DNA of 64,000 bases, from NCBI GenBank assembly GCA_024867545.1, contig JANFNE010000055.1, forward strand, positions 124,001 to 188,000. Reading direction: 5' to 3'. The position numbers and the translations under genes are program-made. The notes beneath the pieces are model-generated. The model had not been told where the DNA came from, ran no database searches, and was given only the letters and a program-made list of their open reading frames with translations. The stretch is from Phytopythium helicoides. Taxonomy: Eukaryota > Oomycota > Peronosporomycetes > Pythiales > Pythiaceae. Shown piece after piece: positions 55,235-64,000 of the stretch (position 1 is the stretch's first letter; each line of letters opens with the position of its first letter).

Positions 55235-57513
55235 TCGCCTAAGTAATGCGCGTTGAAACAGCTCAGCATGATCCTTTCAACGTCAGTGGCGACGACACCG
55301 CGCAACGAAATATTCTGAAAATGTATGTTGCTGATAATATAATTTGTAATTTGCGTATGGGTGATATGTTATTGAACCTTATACATTGAAATATCTTGTG
55401 AAGTAGTGTCGATGCAACTTCAAAATGACGGCAGCTGAATTCCATCGAGTCCCACTGCACAGCCCGCACGGCTATCCTGCAAGATGTGTGCAGCCCTCAT
55501 GACTATAATTGCGTGTGATCGTTCGTGAGGAAAACGTCAGGTTTCAAATAAATAAATTGAAGCGAGTTGTGCGAAGAATTTTATCTGTCGACAATACCGT
55601 AGAAACCATGGCTGTCGTTGATGGCGACATACGGTCATCCAATGCGAATCTCTTCTGTGATCCCTGAGCAGCGCGGTGCGAATCGGATGTATAGGAAGAA
55701 TGATGTTGCTGTCGCGTGGTGTGTAAAATTAGGTCGAAATTTCGGGAGTTGCAGATCTTGATCGATATGACCAACTGTGCTTGTGGACCAAACACATTCA
55801 TCAAGACGGACAGCAGAAGGCCAATTTCTGGTTTTTCAACATCGAGGATCTACTTCGACAATAGAGCTCCAGCAGAATGTCCTTTAATGTCATGCCAACA
55901 TCCAAACGCCTACCAATCTCTTTGTGAGTGCGCTAATCATCGTGTGGCATACTTGTCTTAAGCATTCGTGACGATGGTAGTCGTATAAACCATCGGCAAG
56001 TAAATGACGCTCTGCCTGCCGTTAGATCTGCCAGGTTCAAAGTCTTTGCATGGCACTTCAGGCTAAACGCGAAATTTGAGGAGTCTCTCCCAAAATGAGT
56101 CGGATCGGAACCCTGCGTTGGATGAAGAATTGGTGATTGCAGTAGGGACAATCTTTTTCCATTCCAAGTCGACAACCAGTTCATAAAGAGACCGAAAAGC
56201 GTTCATAGGTGCCACTTTCGCGAATTGAACAAGCTCTCTAATCGAAGGGTCTACCAATTTGCGCACGGGCTCGCATGACGATCTGGGTGGCTCCCGTCAG
56301 CACCGCGATTACCGTACGGCAGTTGCGTGCTTGATCTGATTCTGGCGTTGTAGCTGGCGAGTCCTGACTGCAGCATAGCGCTCAAGAACTGAACGCGCAC
56401 TGTGGTAGATCGCATACTCTATGCGTGCAGTGTTTGTCCCCCATCACCGTTTGCCAGCTTTGCGAACTCAATGGGTTCAAGAAGAGCGGAGGTCCAGTGA
56501 CTTGGGTATGGATTTTTCTGTGGAGGCTGCAAAATCCAACGATGCAAAGGTGTTAGACGGTCGATTTGGACCTGGAGAAAAGTAAAGCTACTCTCTCCAC
56601 CGTATTCATCAATGATGCGAGTAGAATGAGCACCGCTAACATGGAAAACTGCCTCATTACGAATGCGAACCGCCACGAACAGATCACAATCCACCACATT
56701 CACACGCGCCGCTGGACGCCAGTGATATTCTTGGCCAGCCTCTGCATGTCCGACCGGAAATTAGAGCGTCAACGCGTTTGTGTCGATTCATCATGCGGGC
56801 AACATTTCACGAAGTGAATTAGCTGCACGCAGTTGCACATTGATGAAAGTATATGCACCGAAAAAGCGCCCGTATGCACGTAACATTGACTGCTGCTTCT
56901 GCTTTTACTCAACAACATCGTTGTATTTGGCTGAAGGAAGGCGAAACCTGCTGTTTGATGCGGGCCGCCAGCAAAAGCAACGTGCACAAAAACATTTGCG
57001 GACTTGACGCTTATATTTACTCCTAACGTTGAGCACGTTCTACCCCGAAAAAGATTGGTCTGTCAAGTGACCTTGATTCCCGTCCCACGCTACTGGGCAC
57101 CATCTTTTCCTTAGATCGTGGGGCTGCATATGTGTCGCAATCGTGATTTCCCGACGGCACCGTGAGTTCGATGGTGTTCACCCGCTTCATACTTGGAAGC
57201 GGGTATTCTTGACAGCCGTTGTCCCTGAGTACTGGCGCAAGGCCAGCCGCGTTGGTTGCGCACATCTTGCAGGATTGCCGGGCGAGCTGTGCAGTGGGAC
57301 TCGGTGCTGGCTGACAGCCACATTTTGAAGTTACCATATCCAACATGTTATCGTGACTATCAGTTTATACAGCTTGTTTCATCACAATATTCCAAAAATA
57401 ATCCATTGTATACACAAGTCTATAGGTTTTCACAGCGTTTGGTACCACAACACCGTCAACACTGACGCCGAATGGACCAGCAAGTAATGTAGCAACTGGC
57501 CGAACGGCTGGTG
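55235..57513. other. Spacer between the inverted START-FYVE genes D and E
   Basis: It holds both promoters. A block of about 77 bp at 55416-55493 is repeated inverted at 57257-57332 with roughly 80% identity, about 300-390 bp upstream of each ATG. Sequence between the block and each gene is AT-rich and much more diverged. The middle contains only the remnant listed at 56430. Confidence 0.55.
56430..56770 (-). pseudogene. Remnant of an unidentified gene in the D/E spacer
   Basis: A minus-strand frame reads as plausible protein (EAGQEYHWRPAARVNVVDCD, then YGGESSFTFLQVQIDRL and SALLEPIEFAKL), followed by stops and further fragments toward 56070. No start and no family were recognised. Confidence 0.25.
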
Positions 57514-58800
57514 TCCTGCCATGTTTTCGCTTGCTGCGAGCGGAGTTGCCGACTTGGCAGTCTCGAATTCGACTGGCGACTCGCAAGCGACTCACAAGCA
57601 ACTTCACTTGGACGACGCCACTCGGACCACCATGGGCGGCGGCCGCTTCACCGAAAACCCGTTCCAGGAGATTCAATTCTCGGCCGATGACGCCTACGAC
57701 CTCGAACAGCTCGTCGACGGCGTGCTGCGGAACAAGGTCGCCACGTACGAGCACTTCCTGAAGGCAGAAGGCGGACGAGTGAACCCCAACAAGTGGAAAG
57801 TCGTCAAGGCCAAGGACGAGTCGGCAGTGTACACGAACCGCGCCTACGACAACCCGGACGCCATCCGGACGTCCGGCGCCGTGCAGCTCCCGCAGATGAT
57901 GATGCTCGGCATCATCCCGGGTGAGCTCGACGACGTCGTCTTCGGCTGCGCCAACCCGACGCTCGAGTCGCTGCGAATCAAGGCCTCGTACGTCCGCGAC
58001 GTGAGTGGAGGCGCGGTGCTCGCGTCTGTGATTGAGCCGTCGTATAACGACCCCTTCAAGTCACTGCTGGTCAAGTGGATGGAGATGGATCTCCCATTCC
58101 ACTCGACCAGCATCGTGCAAAATCGCGACTACGTGTGTGCCGAGGCTACGGGGGTCACGACCATGAGCAACGGCGAGCGTGTTGGCTACCACGTGCTGCA
58201 TTCGGTGAGCTTCCAGCAAACGCCAGAACTGCCGAACCGCGTCCGCGCCAACATCTCGTCCACCGGTCTCTTTCGTCAGAAGAGCAAGAACACGGTCGAG
58301 GTATGGGGACAGACGATCGTCGACCCCGGTGGCAACATGATCAAGAAGCTCGTGCTCCCCAGTCTGGCCGCCACCTTCCTCTCGTCGATCAACTACACCT
58401 ACTGTGCGCAGATGCGCAAGCTCGCGTGGCTGCTCAACCAACGGTACGAAGAGGCCATGCAGCGCGGAACGCCGCACCACAAACGAATCTGCGTCACGTG
58501 TTCCTCCGTCATGCGGGTGGTCATGTTTGGTGGCTTTGGCAAGTACAAGTCTACGTGCCGCTTGTGCTTTCGCTACGTCTGCGGCAAGTGCAGGATCCAG
58601 AAGAAGATGCAGTTCATTACGCCGGACCTTGAGATGGATCGTCGCAAGGTCACGTTTTGCGTCGCGTGTATGGATGAAGCGATCCGGTCGAGCGCCGTGG
58701 ATGTGGCGAGGGCTGAGATCGAGGACACGATCCGACGCAAGTCGAGATCGATTGCTCCTTCATTCGGCTCGACAGAAGCGTCAGTCAGCAGCAGCGGCTT
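57514..58800 (+). repeat. Right arm of the near-identical inverted repeat
   Basis: Partner of 53940-55220. The arms are separated by about 2.3 kb of largely unlike sequence. Confidence 0.85.
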
Positions 58801-58807
58801 TGTGTAG
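57632..58807 (+). CDS. START domain + FYVE-like zinc finger protein E, 391 aa
   Basis: Twin of gene D; the start ATG 57632 corresponds to its ATG 55105. The domain layout is the same, with START-like region about 40-250 and a finger at about 285-360. The C-terminal codons differ from D (it ends SSSGFV), and 3' flanks are unrelated beyond a few bases. The two copies therefore share a protein but may be expressed differently, since their proximal upstream regions differ. Confidence 0.8.
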   Translation: MGGGRFTENPFQEIQFSADDAYDLEQLVDGVLRNKVATYEHFLKAEGGRVNPNKWKVVKAKDESAVYTNRAYDNPDAIRTSGAVQLPQMMMLGIIPGELDDVVFGCANPTLESLRIKASYVRDVSGGAVLASVIEPSYNDPFKSLLVKWMEMDLPFHSTSIVQNRDYVCAEATGVTTMSNGERVGYHVLHSVSFQQTPELPNRVRANISSTGLFRQKSKNTVEVWGQTIVDPGGNMIKKLVLPSLAATFLSSINYTYCAQMRKLAWLLNQRYEEAMQRGTPHHKRICVTCSSVMRVVMFGGFGKYKSTCRLCFRYVCGKCRIQKKMQFITPDLEMDRRKVTFCVACMDEAIRSSAVDVARAEIEDTIRRKSRSIAPSFGSTEASVSSSGFV

Positions 58808-59597
58808 CTGTGAGGGGTTTGTTTATTTGGTTGAATTTGTGGGATTTGTGTATTGAACATTTATTTGGTGTGAATGGAACGGACAAGTCAAAGGTATCTC
58901 CACAACATTGGTCATGCATATTTCGTGATAGCTGAAGTAGCCAACAAGGAGTTTTCGAGCTGAGTTGGCCTGTCGGGTATCAGCCAATTCATAAGTGATC
59001 TTTGTAGGTAACCTATAGTACAACTTTCATTAATGGTAGTTGTGCGACTCAAACACTTGGCGAGCTCGAATACACCAGCTCAACAAATCTAGCCTTGCAG
59101 CGGGATCATGATCGAAATATAGTTATCAATTCCGCCCGTTCATTAGGCATCGATTCTTCATCGTGCTCAGTTTGAGTCACCATCGGGTAACTAAAGCATT
59201 TGTGGTCGAGGCCGTTTATGACACCTTTCTCACACCCTTGTGTACGCCTCGACTTACAATACCAGCACCTACAAGCTCATCAAAATTGTTGATTGCAACA
59301 GATGCGCTTCCGACTTTGAAGCATCAACAGGAGTTGAAAATGCGATACATGTTACTGGATATACTCATTCTTCTGGAAAATCTTGCCATAGCAGCAACTC
59401 AGAGTCTGGTCGAGTTGTGAAACGACCATTGCCAAAGGGTGCGATTCGAACGCACAGCGACTGTTTCAGTGATCTCGGAATGTTCCTGTCTGCCTCAACC
59501 GACGCGATTATCTCCTTCTGCTTCTGCTGGACTGAAGTTTTGCACGCAGGTCGAGCGTCTATCCAGAGATCACACACCGATATCGACCCCAAGAATC
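58808..59597. other. Intergenic upstream of the protease gene
   Basis: The protease frame is open back to 59439, but the signal peptide sets the start at 59598. A short stretch at 59440-59456 resembles a tRNA T-arm on the minus strand, without the rest of a tRNA. No gene was recognised. Confidence 0.5.
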
Positions 59598-61538
59598 ATG
59601 TTACCCCAAATGGCTCCGCGCTACAATGCTCTACTTGCGCTCTTGGTGATGCTACTGCTCGCTTGCATGAGTGTCCAAGCGGATGATAGTGGCAGTCCAG
59701 GAATTACTGGCCCCGAAAAGAAGAAAGAGCTCAATCTCACGATGGGCTGCGAAGAGCTTGAGACCAAGTTCAATAACGCTACGCCAAGCAACACCACGCC
59801 ATTCAAGGTATTTCATATCACGAAGGCAGGAGGGTACGCAAATATTCAGCTACACTTGGTTGGGCTGTTGCTTCCTGTCGGGTGCTCGATGGTATTACGC
59901 AGTGTGGATGGTAATGTTGGGGACAAGACATTCAATATGTCGACCGAGTATAAAAGCGGGTCTCCCTTCAGCAATTTTCTCGCACCTTCGGTGTATGCAA
60001 AAGAGTTTCAGATTGAGCTTTATCGTGACGACACCGCTCTTAATGCGAACACTAGCGACAGCTTCAACGCCGATCAGTGCGTTGGATTGTCGATAGATTA
60101 CTACTACTATGTGCTTGCCGATTCTTCAGTCGATATTCAACCAGCACCAGAGTCAATCTGTTTGAATGATGAAACTGGAGAAGCCATTTGTTACAACAAC
60201 GACAACAATCGTACGGCTTTTCTAGCGTCCATGGCAGTCGCAAGGATGCTCGTCATTGATTCGGCTGGAATTTCAAGGGCATGCACGGGCTGGCTTCTGG
60301 GAAATTCTGGGCATTTAATCACGAATCACCACTGTATCCAAGACGCTGGAGAGGCCGGACGAACCACGGTCGAGTTCATGGCCGAAGCAGCCACGTGCAG
60401 TAGTGCTGCTACTTGTATGTCGTGGGGTGCATGCAAAGGCACAGTTCCAGCTGTGTCGCTTGAGTTCTTGTATACAAACGAGAATCTCGACTACACTGTC
60501 GTCCAGCTCAATGCAGCGATGAGTGACCTTGCGCCGTATGGGTATCTAAGACTGCGAAATACCGCGGCCACGGTCGGGGAAAACGTGTATATCCCGCAGT
60601 ACCCCCTTTACTACGGCAAGCGAATTTCACTCTTTGACAATTACATGGGCAACACATTAGTGGAGATTCTCAGCACTTCGTCAGTGGGTTGCAACATCAC
60701 AGGATATTCGTACACAGGTGACACGCAGGGTGGATCCTCCGGATCACCAGTCATCAGTTCCAGCACTCATAGCGTAGTTGCGCTTCACTTCTGCGGAGAT
60801 TCCTGCTCAAATACCGGAATACCTGCCGTGAACCTCATCGCAGACCTCATGGCAAATACGGCTGCACTGGGAGGTCAGCCAGCATCCTTCGACATGTTCG
60901 ACACGGACGGCCAAAATGCAGCCAACTTTGGTGTGTACATTGCTCCTACGCCAGCGCCATCATCACAAGTGTCATCCCAATTCAAGTTTGATGGTATGAT
61001 TCAAGTATCCACCGACAGCACAACCATTAGCGTCGATCACTTCGAGTTTGATGTCGCAAACGACGGCGATATGGTTTTAGACGTCATTTCACAAGAAATT
61101 TCAGACTCCAACACATATTCAGACGTCAACAAAGACTGCAAGGCATCATACATCGACGCAATTGTGTACCTCTTCGCGTACAATTCAAACACGCTATCTT
61201 ACTCCACCGCCGCCTCAGTGACGAGTTACACCCGAACGGCACAGATCTCCGATGCGTCTGTCAGCTCGAAAGATCCGTACGTTAGTCAGTACTTGGCAAA
61301 GAACTCTTACCTTCTTGCTGTTGGTGCCGTTGGAACTACTGCCGCCGAAGCTTACGCTGGATCTCAGAACCGAAAAGACATTGATCCAAGCATTTACAAT
61401 TGCCGCAACAAGAGTACCTCTGGATCGTATCAACTCACCCTTTCAAGCTCGGTAACTCTATCGGTCAAATCACAGCCAGCCTACACCATTACAATCCCAG
61501 CAACCTGTCCTACACCTGCAGCGCCGATCTGCTCGTAG
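59598..61538 (+). CDS. Secreted trypsin-like serine protease with C-terminal PPC-like domain, 646 aa
   Basis: ATG 59598 gives a signal peptide (MLPQMAPRYNALLALLVMLL, cleavage after SVQA); Met at 59610 is an alternative. Residues 30-200 form an N-terminal region of unknown fold with several N-glycosylation sequons. The peptidase domain (about 210-430) has the triad His245 (ITNHHC), Asp298 (ENLDYTVVQL) and Ser381 (GDTQGGSSGSP), a V8/lysyl-endopeptidase-like arrangement with extra Cys pairs. The C-terminal 180 residues (FEFDVANDGDMVLDV, then DPYVSQYLAKNSYLLAVG) resemble a pre-peptidase C-terminal beta domain. It is probably an extracellular digestive or host-interface protease. Single exon, flanked by START-FYVE genes to which it is unrelated. 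Confidence 0.82.
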   Translation: MLPQMAPRYNALLALLVMLLLACMSVQADDSGSPGITGPEKKKELNLTMGCEELETKFNNATPSNTTPFKVFHITKAGGYANIQLHLVGLLLPVGCSMVLRSVDGNVGDKTFNMSTEYKSGSPFSNFLAPSVYAKEFQIELYRDDTALNANTSDSFNADQCVGLSIDYYYYVLADSSVDIQPAPESICLNDETGEAICYNNDNNRTAFLASMAVARMLVIDSAGISRACTGWLLGNSGHLITNHHCIQDAGEAGRTTVEFMAEAATCSSAATCMSWGACKGTVPAVSLEFLYTNENLDYTVVQLNAAMSDLAPYGYLRLRNTAATVGENVYIPQYPLYYGKRISLFDNYMGNTLVEILSTSSVGCNITGYSYTGDTQGGSSGSPVISSSTHSVVALHFCGDSCSNTGIPAVNLIADLMANTAALGGQPASFDMFDTDGQNAANFGVYIAPTPAPSSQVSSQFKFDGMIQVSTDSTTISVDHFEFDVANDGDMVLDVISQEISDSNTYSDVNKDCKASYIDAIVYLFAYNSNTLSYSTAASVTSYTRTAQISDASVSSKDPYVSQYLAKNSYLLAVGAVGTTAAEAYAGSQNRKDIDPSIYNCRNKSTSGSYQLTLSSSVTLSVKSQPAYTITIPATCPTPAAPICS

Positions 61539-62078
61539 TCTTGACGAAAACTAGAAAACGCTTTGACCCACACCAGTGCCGAAAATCGCGCAAATACAGT
61601 TCGAAAACCACCCCACCGTGTACAGTATTTCGTTCGATGCCCAACACACTTCAGGCTGCAAAGATTTCTTTCGTCTTCCACACGTAGCGTGCTGTTGCAT
61701 GTTTACAAAGAGCTGACTTCATGGCTCCGGTAATACCTCCACATGTCCAAATCCTGCCTGATAACTGTGATTGCCCCTTCATAAGAATACCATCGGGTGG
61801 TGAGGGAGTGAGTATAGAGTGTTTGGCGGCCATACAAGCGTGGTGGCGTACACTGCCCAGCTGTCTGAGGATATGAACGGCAAACTGGCCATGTTGTGGT
61901 AGAGTTAGCATACGCCACAGATGCGTGGCAGCTGGCACCCGACCAGTCGTCGTCCAAGTATCGAGGATGTTTGGAGGGCTTCCAAGAGCTTCTTCCGTGC
62001 TGATCGAAGAGGTTTATTGTCGATTTTCCAGCGCGTTCATCACTGCCTCAACGCTTCCGCGTGAGCGTCCAGGTCGCC
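61539..62078. other. Intergenic upstream of START-FYVE gene F
   Basis: No gene was recognised. The last 60 bp before the ATG include a TTCATCACTGCC string that is only weakly initiator-like. Confidence 0.5.
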
Positions 62079-63284
62079 ATGACTAAAGGTCGCTTCGTCG
62101 TCAACCCGTTTGCGCCGCTCAACTTAACACCTCAGGACCAGGCAAACATCCAGGATCTAGCCAGCACGCTCATACAAGCAAACCTCGATCGCTACTCTGA
62201 ATTCATCAAGTTGGGCAAGCGAAAGGTTGATACGACGCAGTGGAAGCTTACCAAGGAACGCGACGATGTTCAGGTGTACGTAGAGCGCCCACACGTCGTT
62301 GCCGCCCGCCCGCAAGACAAGTTCTCTGTCTCTGGCTTGCCGGCTCTTCTATCGGTCGGAACCATGGCTGGAAAGCTGGATGACACGATGTTCGGCGTAG
62401 TCAACCCGACGCTCGAGATCATGAGGATTAAGGCGTCGTACGTCGACGATATTCAAGGCGCGGCAGTTCTGTCAACGATTGGCAGTCCAACAGTTGATGA
62501 CCCGTTCTACTCTCTCGTCGTGAAATGGATGGAGTTCGACATTCCAGGTTCGTCGCTCAACCTCGTCAAGAACCGCGACTACATCTACGTCGAAGGAACT
62601 GGATACGTTTTTCTGGACAACGGAGAGCGAGTGGGCTACCACTTGCTCCACTCTGTCAACTTCCCACAGACTCACGAGCTTCCGAATCGTGTGCGGGGCA
62701 ACATCTCCATCTGCGGCTTCTTCCGACAGATTGCAGGCGATGTCATGGAGCAGTACGTCACGGGTATCATGGATCCTCGTGGTGACATGATCCGAGTCCT
62801 GGCTGTGCCCAATCTCGCATCGGCTTTCTTGTCGACACTCAAGTATGCAAACTGCGGGCAACTCAAGAAATTGTCGTTCATGCTGGAGCAGAAGTACGAC
62901 CAAGCCAGGGCTCATGGAACTCCGAACACTGAGCCAAAGTGTGTGACGTGCTCAAGTACTATCTCAGGTCGACGCATTGGCGACTTTGGAAAGAGTAGCA
63001 GCACCTGTAAGCTCTGCTTCGGCCACGTGTGCGCGTCATGCAAGATTCAGAAGAAGTTGAGCTTCGTCTCGGCCGATCTCCTGCTTTCGCAGCGGAAGGT
63101 GACTTTTTGTACCCGATGCCTTGCTGACGTGGCTCGAATGAACACAGCTGACGTAGCCCGGAGCCAGATCATCGCCTCGGGTGGCAGTGGGAAGCTAGCG
63201 TACCAGTCATCAAACTCCTACCCAGGCTCGTTGAGTGCTTCCGAATGCAGCACAGTCTCCGACATGTCATCCTTCGCTAGTTAG
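62079..63284 (+). CDS. START domain + FYVE-like zinc finger protein F, 401 aa
   Basis: ATG 62079 (MTKGRFVVNPFAPLNL); an ATG six codons upstream is less well supported. It is the closest relative of gene B (49453-50652) and inverted to it. The START-like region spans about 45-260 and the finger about 290-365 (CVTCSSTI, CKLCFGHVCASC, CTRC). The tail is Ser-rich. With B it forms the outer pair of the mirrored cluster. Single exon. Confidence 0.8.
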   Translation: MTKGRFVVNPFAPLNLTPQDQANIQDLASTLIQANLDRYSEFIKLGKRKVDTTQWKLTKERDDVQVYVERPHVVAARPQDKFSVSGLPALLSVGTMAGKLDDTMFGVVNPTLEIMRIKASYVDDIQGAAVLSTIGSPTVDDPFYSLVVKWMEFDIPGSSLNLVKNRDYIYVEGTGYVFLDNGERVGYHLLHSVNFPQTHELPNRVRGNISICGFFRQIAGDVMEQYVTGIMDPRGDMIRVLAVPNLASAFLSTLKYANCGQLKKLSFMLEQKYDQARAHGTPNTEPKCVTCSSTISGRRIGDFGKSSSTCKLCFGHVCASCKIQKKLSFVSADLLLSQRKVTFCTRCLADVARMNTADVARSQIIASGGSGKLAYQSSNSYPGSLSASECSTVSDMSSFAS

Positions 63285-63959
63285 GAATGCGATCGACGCT
63301 GGAAACTGATGTCGTGCTTGGAAATACTCAATACCTTTGCAGTGTCATGAAATTGTGATGCGGTTTGAGATGCGATAAATGGACTATCCTCTCTCGTTAT
63401 GAAGTGCAGACAATAGGCTAGGCGACTCATGTGAGTCCCGCACAGATATCGTGGTGCCATGGCGTACCACATTTGACGTCAGCAGCGCGATCGAATCAAC
63501 GCTCAGTTGGATGTTGCCTTTTCGTGTGCGCTACACGCCAGAGCCAGAAAAACATGGAACACCTTCGGAACGGTGAGCACGCGCTGCTTGGGTTGGTCGA
63601 GCCTCATTCAGAACACTGCCGAGTTCCAGCGGGGACTCATGGAGTCCGTTCTGACGCTAATTCATACTGCTTGGTGAGCCTGTCTGCCTGCCTGAGCTCA
63701 TTTCGTTGCACCTTGAAGTTCGATCGATCGATCGACTGTCGCCCTCGAGCCGGCAACACTATCCGCCACGGCCAAACCAACTTTCTGTCGAACGTGTTAC
63801 ACGCCTGCTCAACCCAAGTGAGACCATCAATGCGGCTTCAGGACAGCTTAGTCGGCTTGAAACCTCAACACATTCCCATCGCGCCACCTCACTTTCAAAT
63901 TCACCAGTCCAGTCCAGTACCAGAACCCCAGCGACGGCAAGCCACCAAAGCCAACCACT
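63285..63959. other. Intergenic upstream of the seventh START-FYVE gene
   Basis: A short GATC run (about 63721-63740) is present. The right end holds the initiator-like element listed separately. No other gene was seen. Confidence 0.5.
63889..63905 (+). promoter_or_regulatory. Oomycete initiator-like element
   Basis: The string TCACTTTCAAATTCACC fits the described oomycete initiator consensus (TCAYTYYNCAWTTTNYY) at 15 of 17 positions and lies 55 bp before the ATG at 63960, a typical distance to a transcription start. Confidence 0.45.
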
Positions 63960-64000
63960 ATGGGGAAAGACCGCTGCATGGCCAGTCCCTTCAGAGACCT
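63960..64000 (+). CDS. Start of a seventh START-FYVE gene (partial at window edge)
   Basis: The last 41 bases open with ATG and read MGKDRCMASPFRDL, which aligns with the family openings MGKEGRFTVNPFQEI (gene C) and MGGGRFTENPFQEI (genes D and E). Only 13 full codons are visible, so the assignment rests on this motif, the cluster context and the initiator just upstream. Confidence 0.55.
   Translation, partial: MGKDRCMASPFRD

Noticed and set aside
59440..59456. T-arm-like hairpin (GTGCG..TTCGAAT..CGCAC on the minus strand)
   Set aside because: No matching anticodon arm, D-arm or 5' acceptor strand at tRNA distance.

Overview
The window reads as nuclear DNA of an oomycete (Phytophthora/Pythium-type stramenopile). 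This is inferred from dense genes with rare, very short GT..AG introns (58-93 nt) and GTGCGT/GTGAGT-like donors, GC-rich coding sequence, large local families of FYVE-type zinc-finger proteins fused to GAF or START domains, ankyrin-kinase fusions, and an oomycete-like initiator in front of one gene. Every multi-exon model proposed here closes in frame.

Left part (1-34 kb). The most notable object is a Fanzor element at about 10857-13329. It encodes a single-exon 646-aa Fanzor protein, a eukaryotic homologue of the TnpB RNA-guided nucleases, with a conserved 5' leader and a conserved structured right end. The start of a second copy lies inverted at the left window edge (1-355). A solo 83-bp copy of the right end (22383-22465) sits inside the ruined 5' part of an ankyrin gene, so both ends of the element can be placed by comparing copies within the window. 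Around these lie a TTLL-type tubulin ligase gene (3390-7159), an inverted 1.7-kb partial duplicate of it (17763-19468), ankyrin pseudogenes, an ankyrin-pseudokinase-kinase gene (22743-26507), and four FYVE-GAF paralogues: 7340-9685 (pseudogene, minus), 13489-15804 (minus), 28195-30512 (plus, one-base frameshift) and 31591-33951 (plus).

Middle part (34-47 kb) is ordinary single-copy gene space: a group XII-like secreted phospholipase A2, a MATE transporter, a kinesin-13, a TPR/cyclic-nucleotide-binding protein, a mitochondrial enoyl reductase (MECR/ETR1 type) and a probable proteasome-assembly chaperone.

Right part (47-64 kb) is a START-FYVE-like cluster: six complete genes (47592+, 49453-, 51667-, 53927-, 57632+, 62079+) and the start of a seventh at the right edge (63960+), with a secreted trypsin-like protease between the last two complete members.

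Both paralogue clusters are mirror-nested. The innermost pair is inverted and nearly identical, and the next pair outward is inverted and more diverged. The START pair 53927/57632 is about 99% identical in the coding part, with a sharp loss of identity just upstream. This points to inverted duplication maintained by gene conversion. The FYVE, GAF and START modules suggest signalling proteins linking membranes, lipids and small molecules. No operon-like co-regulation is implied, because this is a eukaryotic genome.
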